Part shown: positions 38,462 through 46,144 of the stretch, piece after piece | Layout: each line of letters begins with the position of its first letter | How positions within the stretch are numbered: position 1 is the first letter of the stretch | Assembly (NCBI RefSeq): GCF_900103975.1 | Contig: NZ_FNIR01000016.1 | Span: 1-64,000 of the forward strand | Direction: 5' to 3' | From: Klenkia soli | GTDB taxonomy: Bacteria; Actinomycetota; Actinomycetes; Mycobacteriales; Geodermatophilaceae | DNA: 64,000 nt | Notes under the pieces: generated by a model | Seen by the model: the letters and a program-made list of their open reading frames with translations, nothing else | What the model was told of the DNA's origin: nothing | Databases searched by the model: none | Program-made: the position numbers and the translations under genes

Positions 38462-39125
38462 CGGCGGGGTCGAGCAGGGCCTCGCGCAGCGCCCGCCCGA
38501 CGGCGACGGAGGCCTCCTCGGTGGGGTGGACGCCGTCCAGGGTGGCGCCGTCCCGGTAGTCGCCGTCGTCGTCGCGGATCCCGCCCATCGGGTCGACGTA
38601 CTGCCAGCCCTCCTCGTCGGCGAGCCGGGCGAGGGCGTCGTCCATGGCCAGGGTCTCGGCCCCGAGGCCGTCCTCCGGGGCGACGGCGGACAGCACCACC
38701 CGCGGGATGCCGACCGCGTCGGCGATCTGCACCAGCTGGTCCAGCACCTGCTGGGTCGGCACGTCCCAGTCGATGTCGTTGTTGCCGGCCATCAGCACCA
38801 GGACGTCGGCGTCGGCCGGCGGCTCGGCCGCGACGCCGGCCAGCATGTCCTCGGTGGTGGCTCCGGCGTGCGCCCAGCCACCCAGGACGTGCACGCCCTG
38901 GCCGGTCGCCCACCACGTCCAGGAGTCGCGGGCGAGCACCCCGGCGTCGAAGTCGGGGCAGCTCATCTCGGTGATCGAGTCACCCACGACCACCACGCGC
39001 AACGGGTCGGCGGTGGGCGCCGCCGGGGCGACCGCGGCCGCCGACCGCGCCACCGGGACGGCGCACCCCGCGAGGACGAGCACCGCCCCGACCAGCCCAC
39101 CGGCGGCCGCCGCCCGCCCCCTCAC
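38433..39125 (-). CDS. SGNH/GDSL hydrolase lipoprotein
   Basis: 230 aa. Its lipoprotein signal peptide has LAGC (Cys21). The SGNH hydrolase domain has block I VVVGDSITE (Ser50), block III MAGNNDID (Asn) and block V DGVHPTE (Asp/His). Such enzymes are esterases or acetyl/acyl hydrolases, and here the enzyme should face the cell wall. Its GTG overlaps the stop of the MprF-like gene by 4 nt (GTGA), a sign of joint function with that lipid-modifying protein. Confidence 0.88.
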   Translation of the reverse strand: MRGRAAAAGGLVGAVLVLAGCAVPVARSAAAVAPAAPTADPLRVVVVGDSITEMSCPDFDAGVLARDSWTWWATGQGVHVLGGWAHAGATTEDMLAGVAAEPPADADVLVLMAGNNDIDWDVPTQQVLDQLVQIADAVGIPRVVLSAVAPEDGLGAETLAMDDALARLADEEGWQYVDPMGGIRDDDGDYRDGATLDGVHPTEEASVAVGRALREALLDPADVVPAGQTR

Positions 39126-41647
39126 CGGGCGCCCGAGCCGACCAGCTCGGACGGGGACGACGCCGGGCCGCCCGCGGCGACCGGCCGCCGCGGGCGGCGA
39201 CCCACCAGCACCGCCCGGCCCAGGCGCAGCGCCTGGGCCGGCGACAGGTGCGGCAGGTAGGCCTGCGAGACCGCCCGGGCGATCCGCGGCAGGTCGGCGG
39301 TGTCCAGGTGGACCAGCCACAGCGGCCGGTGCCGCGGCTGGAACTTGGCCTTGAACGACAGCAGGGACCGGAAGCCGTACACCGGCTCCATCAACCGACC
39401 CGTGGCCTCGAGGAGGCGGGCCAGGGCGTCGTCCTCGCCGCCGCCGGCCGGGAAGGCCAGCGGAGCACCGGACAGGCTCACGAACTCGGCCCTCTCCTCC
39501 TGGAAGGTCAGCGCCGCGGTGCCGACCAGGAACTCCATGGTGCCCGGTGGGCACCCGGGGCTGCGCCGCATGAGGTCCAGTGTCCACCCGACCCGGACGC
39601 CGTCCCGGCTGGCCGGCAGCCAGCTGGTGATCCCGTGGACCCGGCCGTCGGGTCCGACCGAGAGCAGGCAGCGGACGTCGGGGTCCTCGAGCTCGTCGAG
39701 CCCGCCCAGGGTGAACCCCATCTCGGGCAGGCCCTTGCCGGCCAACCACTCCTCCGAGGAGCGGGCCACCTGCTCGCGCAGGGCCAGCGGCGCCTCCGCC
39801 CAGCGCAGCCACACCGCCTGCACGCCGTCCCGCGCGGCGCGGTTGACCGCCGTCCGCACGTCCTGCCACTTCTTGCCGGTGAAGGCCAGCTGCCCCAGCG
39901 GCAGCCAGGTCTCGCTGGCCACCTGGACCCGCCGGGCACCGGGCAGGGCCTCGACCACCCCGTCGGTCACCGAGTACCAGCACGGCGTCCAGCCGCGGGC
40001 CAGGCACCAGGTGGTGAACTCCGGGACCGCCCGCGCGCGGGCGTCGGGGGCACCGACCGGGTCACCGGTGGTCAGCGCGACCCCGCCGACCACGCGGAAG
40101 GCGACGACGGCCTGCCCGTCCTCGGTGAACCACCAGCGGTTGCCGACCCAGGTGGTCATGAACGACAGCGCCCCGTCGCCGTGCCGGTCGACCAGGGCGC
40201 GGGCCCGGGCGGCGTCCCCGCTGGGCACGGCCGGCCGGACGACGATCCAGGCCGACCCCACCAGGACCACCCAGCAGGCCACGCCGGTCCAGTTGGCGAG
40301 CACCCGCGCGGCACCGTGCAGCGGCGCGAGCTCCGGCAGGACCTCGCCCAGCCAGCCCGGGGGCAGCATGCGGGCGGGCAGGTCCAGCAGCAGCCGGCCC
40401 ACGGTGGGCGGCCGGGACCACTCGCCCCGCAGCAGCAGCCCTGCCCCGACGTAGGCCAGCACCACGACCCCGAGGCCGCCGCCGGCCAGCCCGGCCCAGC
40501 GCCGAGCCGTGCCCGGTGCCGCGGGCACCGGGAACCGGTTCCGGGTCAGCAGCAGCAGGACCAGCACCGTCACCGGGGCGGCCACCGGCGCCCACACGGC
40601 CACGACCGGCAGCCCGCCCCGCGGGGTGCCGAGGGTGGTCAGGGCCGCCTGGGGGTCCTGCAGCACGGCGGCGACGACCACCGCGCCGACCACCGCGAGC
40701 ACCCCGGAGTACACGACGGCACCGACCCAGGCAGCTCGCCGACCACGGCGGAGACCCTCGGCGAGCACCAGCTGCACCAGCACCGGCAGCGCCGAGAGCA
40801 GGGTGGGCCCCAGGCCCGCCAGGTGGGAACGGCCCAGCAGCACCCGGCAGTCGTCGAGCTGCGTCCCCTTGCCGCAGAGGGTGCTCAGGGTGCCGGCGTC
40901 GGGTGCCCCCGAGACGAACAGGTGCGACAGGACCGACCACGGACCGGTGGACGTCCGCGCCAACGCCGCCACCAGCGGCCCGATCGCCGCCGCGGCGACC
41001 ACCAGGGCGACCAGGGCCCGGGACTCGCGCCGGCTGACCGGCCCCCGCTCGACGTGCCGGCCGCGCAGGCGCACGGCCAGCTCGCCGGCCAGCAGGCCGA
41101 CCACCCACCCCGCCAGCCGGTGCACGTCGCCCCCGGTGCCGCCGTAGAGCACCAGCATGACCAGCCCGACGCCGAGCACCACCCGGACCCGGCGGCGCAC
41201 CAGCGGCGTCGCGACGGCCGAGGCCGCCGCGACCGTCGCGAGGACCCCGGGCAGCGGGCCGACCACCAGCGCGCCCGCCAGCCGCAGGCCCCAGCGGTCC
41301 CCGGTGGTGGCCAGCAGCGCCGACGCCCCGGCACCGAGCAGACCGGCAGCCACCTGGCCCAGGACCAGCGCAGGTGCGGTCCGGCGACTGCCCCACCGGT
41401 GCTCCACCGGACCGAGCAGGGCCGCGATCAGCAGCAGCGTGACCAGGGTCCCGGCGGGGGTGGCCACCGACAGGGCCGAGGCCGGCAGCGTCCACCAGCG
41501 CCCCGCCGCCAGCGCGTGCGCACCGGTGCCCAGCGTGCGGTCGGTGCCCCAGGAGGCGCCGACGGCGACGACGACCACGAGGACGGCGGTCACCGGCACC
41601 CGGCGCAGCAGGGCCACGAACCGCCCGGTGACCTGGGCGGGGTTCAC
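39122..41647 (-). CDS. MprF-like membrane protein: rhomboid-like helices plus DUF2156 aminoacyltransferase domain
   Basis: 841 aa. The N-terminal half (1-500) has about a dozen transmembrane helices; the first six resemble a rhomboid-like bundle (GRWWTLPASALSV, EHRWGS) but lack the GxSG protease site. The C-terminal 300 residues are a DUF2156 domain, the double-GNAT catalytic part of lysyl- and alanyl-phosphatidylglycerol synthases (FMTTWVGNRWWFTEDG, FTGKKWQDVRTAVNRA, GFRSLLSFKAKFQP). No lysyl-tRNA synthetase domain is fused. It probably transfers an amino acid from aminoacyl-tRNA to a membrane lipid. GTG 41647 overlaps the esterase stop (GTGA). Confidence 0.8.
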   Translation of the reverse strand: MNPAQVTGRFVALLRRVPVTAVLVVVVAVGASWGTDRTLGTGAHALAAGRWWTLPASALSVATPAGTLVTLLLIAALLGPVEHRWGSRRTAPALVLGQVAAGLLGAGASALLATTGDRWGLRLAGALVVGPLPGVLATVAAASAVATPLVRRRVRVVLGVGLVMLVLYGGTGGDVHRLAGWVVGLLAGELAVRLRGRHVERGPVSRRESRALVALVVAAAAIGPLVAALARTSTGPWSVLSHLFVSGAPDAGTLSTLCGKGTQLDDCRVLLGRSHLAGLGPTLLSALPVLVQLVLAEGLRRGRRAAWVGAVVYSGVLAVVGAVVVAAVLQDPQAALTTLGTPRGGLPVVAVWAPVAAPVTVLVLLLLTRNRFPVPAAPGTARRWAGLAGGGLGVVVLAYVGAGLLLRGEWSRPPTVGRLLLDLPARMLPPGWLGEVLPELAPLHGAARVLANWTGVACWVVLVGSAWIVVRPAVPSGDAARARALVDRHGDGALSFMTTWVGNRWWFTEDGQAVVAFRVVGGVALTTGDPVGAPDARARAVPEFTTWCLARGWTPCWYSVTDGVVEALPGARRVQVASETWLPLGQLAFTGKKWQDVRTAVNRAARDGVQAVWLRWAEAPLALREQVARSSEEWLAGKGLPEMGFTLGGLDELEDPDVRCLLSVGPDGRVHGITSWLPASRDGVRVGWTLDLMRRSPGCPPGTMEFLVGTAALTFQEERAEFVSLSGAPLAFPAGGGEDDALARLLEATGRLMEPVYGFRSLLSFKAKFQPRHRPLWLVHLDTADLPRIARAVSQAYLPHLSPAQALRLGRAVLVGRRPRRPVAAGGPASSPSELVGSGAR

Positions 41648-42948
41648 GAGGGGAGCCCCAGCTGCTGGGCCAGCCACGGGAGCGCGCCCTCGAGGCCGGG
41701 GCCCCAGACCTCCCAGGAGTGGCCGCCCGGCAGCGCGGTGCTGACCACCGTCGCCCCGGCCTTCTTCAGCGCCGCGGCGACCTCCTCCGCCTGCGGCCGG
41801 TACTGGTCGTCGCCCCGGCCCACCACCAGGTAGGCGTGCAGGTCCGGGTACTGGCGGGCGGCCAGGAGGTGCAGCGGGTCGACGGCGTCGAAGGCGGCCT
41901 CGTTCCCGCCGAAGGTGGCCTGCAGCGTGTCGGCGGTGCTGCCCAGGGTGGGCGCGCGCTGGCCCGATGCGTCGAAGATCGTCGGGAAGAGGTCGGGGTG
42001 GTTGGTGGCCAGCTGGAGGGCGCAGGTGCCCCCGTAGGAGAAGCCGCCGACCGCCCAGTGCGCGTGGTCGGTGTCCACCTGGAGGTTCGCGCCGATCCAG
42101 GCCGGCACGTCCACCGACAGGTACGTGTCGGCCTTGCCCAGCGCGGAGTCCATGCACAGCGGGTTGCTGCCCTCCCCGCCCAGGTCGTCGGGCATGACCA
42201 CCACCGGGGCGAGGCCGTGGTGCTCCGCCGCCCAGTCGTCGAGGCGGTGCGCCAGCTGGCCGCCGTCGATCCAGTCCCGCGGGCTGCCCGGCTGACCGCC
42301 CAGCAGCACCAGGACGGGCAGCGCGGGCCGGTTCGAGCTCAGGTAGGCCGGCGGCAGGTAGACCCAGGCCGGTCGCGCGGGGAAGCCCGACGCGGTCGCC
42401 GGGATGGTCACCTGCGTCAGCGCGCCGGTGTCGGGCATCCCGGCCGGCGGCGTCCAGTCGGCCAGCGAGGTGGAGGACACGGCGTCGGTGGTGAGGACGT
42501 CGGCGGCGTCGACCTGGTCGTAGGGCGGCAGCTGCAGCGCGGCGGCCACCGTCGGGTACGGCTGGTAGACGGCGTTGACGTTGTTGGCCGCGCCGAGCAC
42601 CACCCCGACCAGGGCCAGCGCGATCAGCGCCCGCCGCCACCACCGGGCCCGGGCCCAGCCGGCCACCGCGAGGGTGATCCCGAGCAGCCCCAGCCCGATC
42701 CACAGCGGCACCACCCACGGCAGCCCGTCGGGGAAGGGCTTGGCCACGACCAGCACGACCTGGGCGATGCCCAGCAGCACCGCGGCGACCAGCACCGCGA
42801 CCGGGACGCGCCGGGTGAACCAGCGCCGGTCCCGGTGGGCGACCAGCAGCGCGGCGAGGCCCACGAACAGGACCACGACCAACGTGACGTACAGGGCCCC
42901 GGAGACCAGGTGCAGTCCGATGAACCAGCGCCACAGGTGGCTGAGCAC
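41644..42948 (-). CDS. Membrane-anchored alpha/beta esterase (antigen 85/esterase D-like)
   Basis: 434 aa. Four N-terminal transmembrane helices (about 1-125) anchor an external alpha/beta hydrolase domain. It has VLVLLGGQPGSPRDW, the nucleophile elbow GGFSYGGTCAL, a mid-domain acidic region (VVGRGDDQ) and the catalytic His in ALPGGHSWEVW. The fold class includes mycolyltransferases, but no arabinogalactan-mycolate system is evident. GTG 42948 is fixed by GAGGAGG 5 nt upstream. It is the first gene of the four-gene operon, upstream of the MprF-like gene, so cleavage of aminoacyl-lipid esters is a reasonable idea. Confidence 0.82.
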   Translation of the reverse strand: MLSHLWRWFIGLHLVSGALYVTLVVVLFVGLAALLVAHRDRRWFTRRVPVAVLVAAVLLGIAQVVLVVAKPFPDGLPWVVPLWIGLGLLGITLAVAGWARARWWRRALIALALVGVVLGAANNVNAVYQPYPTVAAALQLPPYDQVDAADVLTTDAVSSTSLADWTPPAGMPDTGALTQVTIPATASGFPARPAWVYLPPAYLSSNRPALPVLVLLGGQPGSPRDWIDGGQLAHRLDDWAAEHHGLAPVVVMPDDLGGEGSNPLCMDSALGKADTYLSVDVPAWIGANLQVDTDHAHWAVGGFSYGGTCALQLATNHPDLFPTIFDASGQRAPTLGSTADTLQATFGGNEAAFDAVDPLHLLAARQYPDLHAYLVVGRGDDQYRPQAEEVAAALKKAGATVVSTALPGGHSWEVWGPGLEGALPWLAQQLGLPS

Positions 42949-43060
42949 GATGTCCTCCTCGATCGACAGGAGCACCGTCCAGGTGTCCGCTGGAGGGAAC
43001 CGGGAGATCAGCTGTGAGCCGCCTGCACACCGTGCGGACAGCCGACCGACGGGAGGTCCA

Positions 43061-43081
43061 CAGCCGGCCGGGAGCCGGCTG
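43061..43081. promoter_or_regulatory. Inverted repeat in the divergent esterase/glycosyltransferase region
   Basis: CAGCCGGC-CGGGA-GCCGGCTG gives 8-bp perfect half-sites. It lies between the divergent starts at 42948 and 43110 and could be an operator serving both. Confidence 0.4.
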
Positions 43082-43109
43082 CCAGCCACCGGCCTCACAG
43101 TGCACAGCC

Positions 43110-44918
43110 GTGACGTTGCTGCACGCCCACGACCCGGCGACCGCCCCGGCCCCCGCCGCGGCCGGTCCCCGCCGCCGCCCACGACCGGACCAGCTGGCCC
43201 TGGCCGCGCTGCTGGCCGGCACGACCGCGCTGTACACGGTCGGCCTCCCCCGGTCCGGCTGGGGCAACGCCTTCTACGCCGGCGCCGCCCAGGCCGGGGC
43301 GCAGAGCTGGTCGGCCTGGTTCTTCGGCGCCTCGGACGCCCCGGGCGCCGTGACGGTGGACAAGCCCCCGGCCGCGCTGTGGGTCATGGGTCTGTCGGTG
43401 CGGCTGTTCGGCCTGTCGAGCTGGTCCGTGCTGGTGCCCCAGGCGCTGATGGGCGTGCTCGCCGTCGCCGTCCTCGCCGCGGCGGTGCGGCGGGTGCTGG
43501 GCCCGTGGGCCGGGGTGCTGGCCGGGCTGCTGCTGGCGGTCACACCCGTGGCCACGCTGATGTTCCGGTACGACAACCCCGACGCGCTGCTGACCCTGCT
43601 GTGCGTGCTGGCCGCGTGGGCCGTGGGCCGCGCGCTCGAGGACGGCCGGACCCGGTGGCTGCTGCTGGCCGGCACCGTCGTCGGGCTGGCCTTCCTGACC
43701 AAGTCGCTGCAGGCCTTCCTGGTGCTGCCGGGCCTGGCGGGGGCCTACCTGGTGGCCGGGCCGCCGCGGCTGCGGCGCCGGGTCGGCCAGCTGCTGGCCG
43801 CCGGGGTGGCGCTGGTCGTGACCGCCGGGTGGTGGGTGCTGGCCGTCTCCCTGGTCCCCCGCGGCGACCGGCCGTGGGTCGGCGGCACCACCGACGACAA
43901 CCCGCTGAGCCTGGCCCTGGGCTACAACGGGCTGGGGCGGCTCAGCGGCGACGAGGCCGCCGGCGGGGGCGGCATGCACCAGAGCTCCTCGAGCATCTGG
44001 CGGCTGGTCGGGTCCGGCGGGGACGAGTCGGGCTGGCTGCTGCCGGTGGCGGCGCTGGCCCTGGTGGCCGGGCTGGTCGTCACCGCGCGCGCCGCACGGA
44101 CCGACCGGGTGCGCGGCGCCCTGCTGGTGTGGGGCGGCTGGCTGGTCGTCGCCGCCGGCGTGCTGAGCGTCATGAAGGGCATCGAGCACAGCTACTACGC
44201 GGTGCAGCTGGCCCCGGCCATCGCCGCCGTGGTCGCGATCGGCGGCACCGTGCTCTGGCGGGCCGGGCCGGTCGGCCGTCGCGTGCTGGGCGCCGGTCTC
44301 GTCGTCGCGACCGCGTGGAGCGCCGCCGTGGCGGTCGTGCACTGGCACCGGCCCGCCGCGGCCGCCGTCCTCTCCGGTGTCCTGCTGGCCCTGGTCGCCG
44401 CGGCGCTGGTGGCCCTCCGCCGGGGTGGGCGGCGCCGGTTCCTGACCGCTGCGGTGCTGGCCGTCGTCCTCGGTCCGGCGCTGTGGTCGGTCAGCACGGC
44501 CGCCGGGGTCCACGAGAGCAGCAACGTCTACGCCGACCCGCCGCCGCTGACCGCCCGGGGGTGGCTGGAGGGCCGGCCCGACGGTCCCGGTGTCACGCAG
44601 ACCGCGCTGCACGACATCCGGGACGGCGCCGCCGGCTACACCTGGGCGGCCGCCACCACCGGGCACCACGGAGCGGGCATCCAGCTGGCCACCGGCGTGC
44701 CGGTCATGGACATCGGCGGCTTCTCCGGCCAGGACCCCACCCTCACCCTGGCGCAGTTCCGGGCCGACGTCGCCGCGCACCGGATCCACTTCTACGTCGA
44801 CGGCCTCGGCGGTGGCCCCGACGCCTCCCGCATCCGCGACTGGGTGCGGGCCCACGGCACGCCGGTCCCCGCCGGCGACACGAAGCTCTGGGACCTGTCG
44901 GACCTGGCGCGGAGCTAG
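43110..44918 (+). CDS. GT39-like membrane glycosyltransferase (ArnT/PMT fold)
   Basis: 602 aa with about 12 transmembrane helices. Early DAPGAVTVDKPPAALWVMGL and MFRYDNPDALLTLL match the lipid-linked-sugar glycosyltransferases of the ArnT/PMT superfamily, in which an acidic residue in the first outer loop is catalytic. A C-terminal external domain holds ITVDGLGG-like beta elements (IHFYVDGLGGGP). It would transfer a sugar from a polyprenyl carrier to a wall polymer or protein outside the membrane. GTG 43110 is used; GTG 43014, with GGGAG 7 nt upstream, is an alternative but would add 32 residues across an inverted repeat. Confidence 0.8.
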   Translation: MTLLHAHDPATAPAPAAAGPRRRPRPDQLALAALLAGTTALYTVGLPRSGWGNAFYAGAAQAGAQSWSAWFFGASDAPGAVTVDKPPAALWVMGLSVRLFGLSSWSVLVPQALMGVLAVAVLAAAVRRVLGPWAGVLAGLLLAVTPVATLMFRYDNPDALLTLLCVLAAWAVGRALEDGRTRWLLLAGTVVGLAFLTKSLQAFLVLPGLAGAYLVAGPPRLRRRVGQLLAAGVALVVTAGWWVLAVSLVPRGDRPWVGGTTDDNPLSLALGYNGLGRLSGDEAAGGGGMHQSSSSIWRLVGSGGDESGWLLPVAALALVAGLVVTARAARTDRVRGALLVWGGWLVVAAGVLSVMKGIEHSYYAVQLAPAIAAVVAIGGTVLWRAGPVGRRVLGAGLVVATAWSAAVAVVHWHRPAAAAVLSGVLLALVAAALVALRRGGRRRFLTAAVLAVVLGPALWSVSTAAGVHESSNVYADPPPLTARGWLEGRPDGPGVTQTALHDIRDGAAGYTWAAATTGHHGAGIQLATGVPVMDIGGFSGQDPTLTLAQFRADVAAHRIHFYVDGLGGGPDASRIRDWVRAHGTPVPAGDTKLWDLSDLARS

Positions 44919-46144
44919 CGGGCCGGCTCCAGCAGCGCGACGCACTCCACGTGGGCGGTCATGGGGAAGGCGTCGTAGGCGCGCAGACCGGTGAGCCGCC
45001 AGCCGGCCTCGGCGAAGACCGCGACGTCGCGGGCCAGCGACGCGGGGTCGCAGGCCACGTAGACCACGGCCCGGGCCCCGGTGTCGGCCAGCACGGCGCT
45101 CACCTCGCGCCCGGCCCCCGACCGCGGGGGGTCCAGGACGACGACGTCGGGCGGGCCGTCCAGCTCGGCCAGCAGCTCGGTGAGCCCCTCGGCGTCGACG
45201 TCGCCCTGCCAGACCTCGGCCTGCGGGAGGTCGGACAGGTTGTCCGAGGCCGCGGCGCACGCACCGGCGTCGGACTCCACGCAGACCACCTGACCCGCCG
45301 CCCCGACCCCGGCGGCCAACGAGCCGCCGAACAGGCCGGCTCCCGCGTAGAGGTCCAGCACCCGCTCCCCCGACCGCACCCCGGCGAACCCGGCGACCGC
45401 GCCCACGAGGGCGTCGGCCGCGGCGGGGTGGACCTGCCAGAACCCGGTGCCCTCGACCTGCCAGTCGCGGTGCCAGGCCTTGCGCTCGGCCCGCGACCCG
45501 GTGGCCCCGGCACCGGACGGCCGGACGACCCGGGTGGACTGCGGGTGGCCCCGGCGGTCCAGCGTCGTGGTGGTCACGCCGCCGACGGAGTCCACGGCCA
45601 CGTCCACCGCCCCGGCGCCGTCCCAGCGGCGGCCCAGCACGGCGTCGGCCGCGGGCTCGACGGTGATCGGGCAGTCGTCGAGCACGAACACCTCGCGGGA
45701 GCGGTGCGGCCGCAGGCCGGGCCGACCGGACCGGTCGACCGCGAAGCGGGCGCGGGACCGCCAGCGCAGCGGTCCACCGGGCAGCTCCTCGACGTCGAGG
45801 GAGACGTCCATGCCGGCCAGCCGGGCGAACTGCTCGGTGACGACGTCGCCCTTGAGCCGGCGCTGCGCGGCCGGGTCGACGTGCTGCCAGTCGCACCCCC
45901 CGCACCGGCCCGGGCCCGAGGACGAGCACGGCCGCTCGACCCGGTCCGGCGAGGGGTCCAGCACCTCGACGGCGTCGGCGCGGCAGTAGCCGGCGTGCCG
46001 GTCCTCGGTGACGGCGACGACGACCCGCTCACCGGGCAGCGCGTGCCGCACGAAGACCACCCGGCCCTCGTGCCGGGCCACGCAGTGCCCGCCGTGCGCC
46101 ACCGGTCCGACCGTCACCTCGAACCGCTCGCCCAGCCAGGTCAT
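44915..46144 (-). CDS. TRAM-domain class I RNA (uracil-C5) methyltransferase, TrmA/RumA family
   Basis: 409 aa. The N-terminal TRAM RNA-binding domain (about 5-60) is followed by an iron-sulfur cysteine cluster (CSSSGPGRCGGC). The SAM-binding domain has LDLYAGAGLFGGSLA, VVLDPPRSGAGR and the catalytic Cys in VACDPASLARD. The family makes 5-methyluridine in tRNA or rRNA; the exact target is not clear. Its ATG overlaps the permease stop (ATGA), and its own end overlaps the converging glycosyltransferase by 4 bp. The gene is conserved beside the APC permease and trkA genes in mycobacteria. Confidence 0.92.
   Translation of the reverse strand: MTWLGERFEVTVGPVAHGGHCVARHEGRVVFVRHALPGERVVVAVTEDRHAGYCRADAVEVLDPSPDRVERPCSSSGPGRCGGCDWQHVDPAAQRRLKGDVVTEQFARLAGMDVSLDVEELPGGPLRWRSRARFAVDRSGRPGLRPHRSREVFVLDDCPITVEPAADAVLGRRWDGAGAVDVAVDSVGGVTTTTLDRRGHPQSTRVVRPSGAGATGSRAERKAWHRDWQVEGTGFWQVHPAAADALVGAVAGFAGVRSGERVLDLYAGAGLFGGSLAAGVGAAGQVVCVESDAGACAAASDNLSDLPQAEVWQGDVDAEGLTELLAELDGPPDVVVLDPPRSGAGREVSAVLADTGARAVVYVACDPASLARDVAVFAEAGWRLTGLRAYDAFPMTAHVECVALLEPAR

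Noticed and set aside
39122-43267. One 1381-aa protein joining the esterase region and the MprF-like protein
   Set aside because: The extra N-terminal part is out of frame with the esterase gene and antisense to the glycosyltransferase. The GTGA overlap at 41644-41647 and the real esterase frame show two separate genes.
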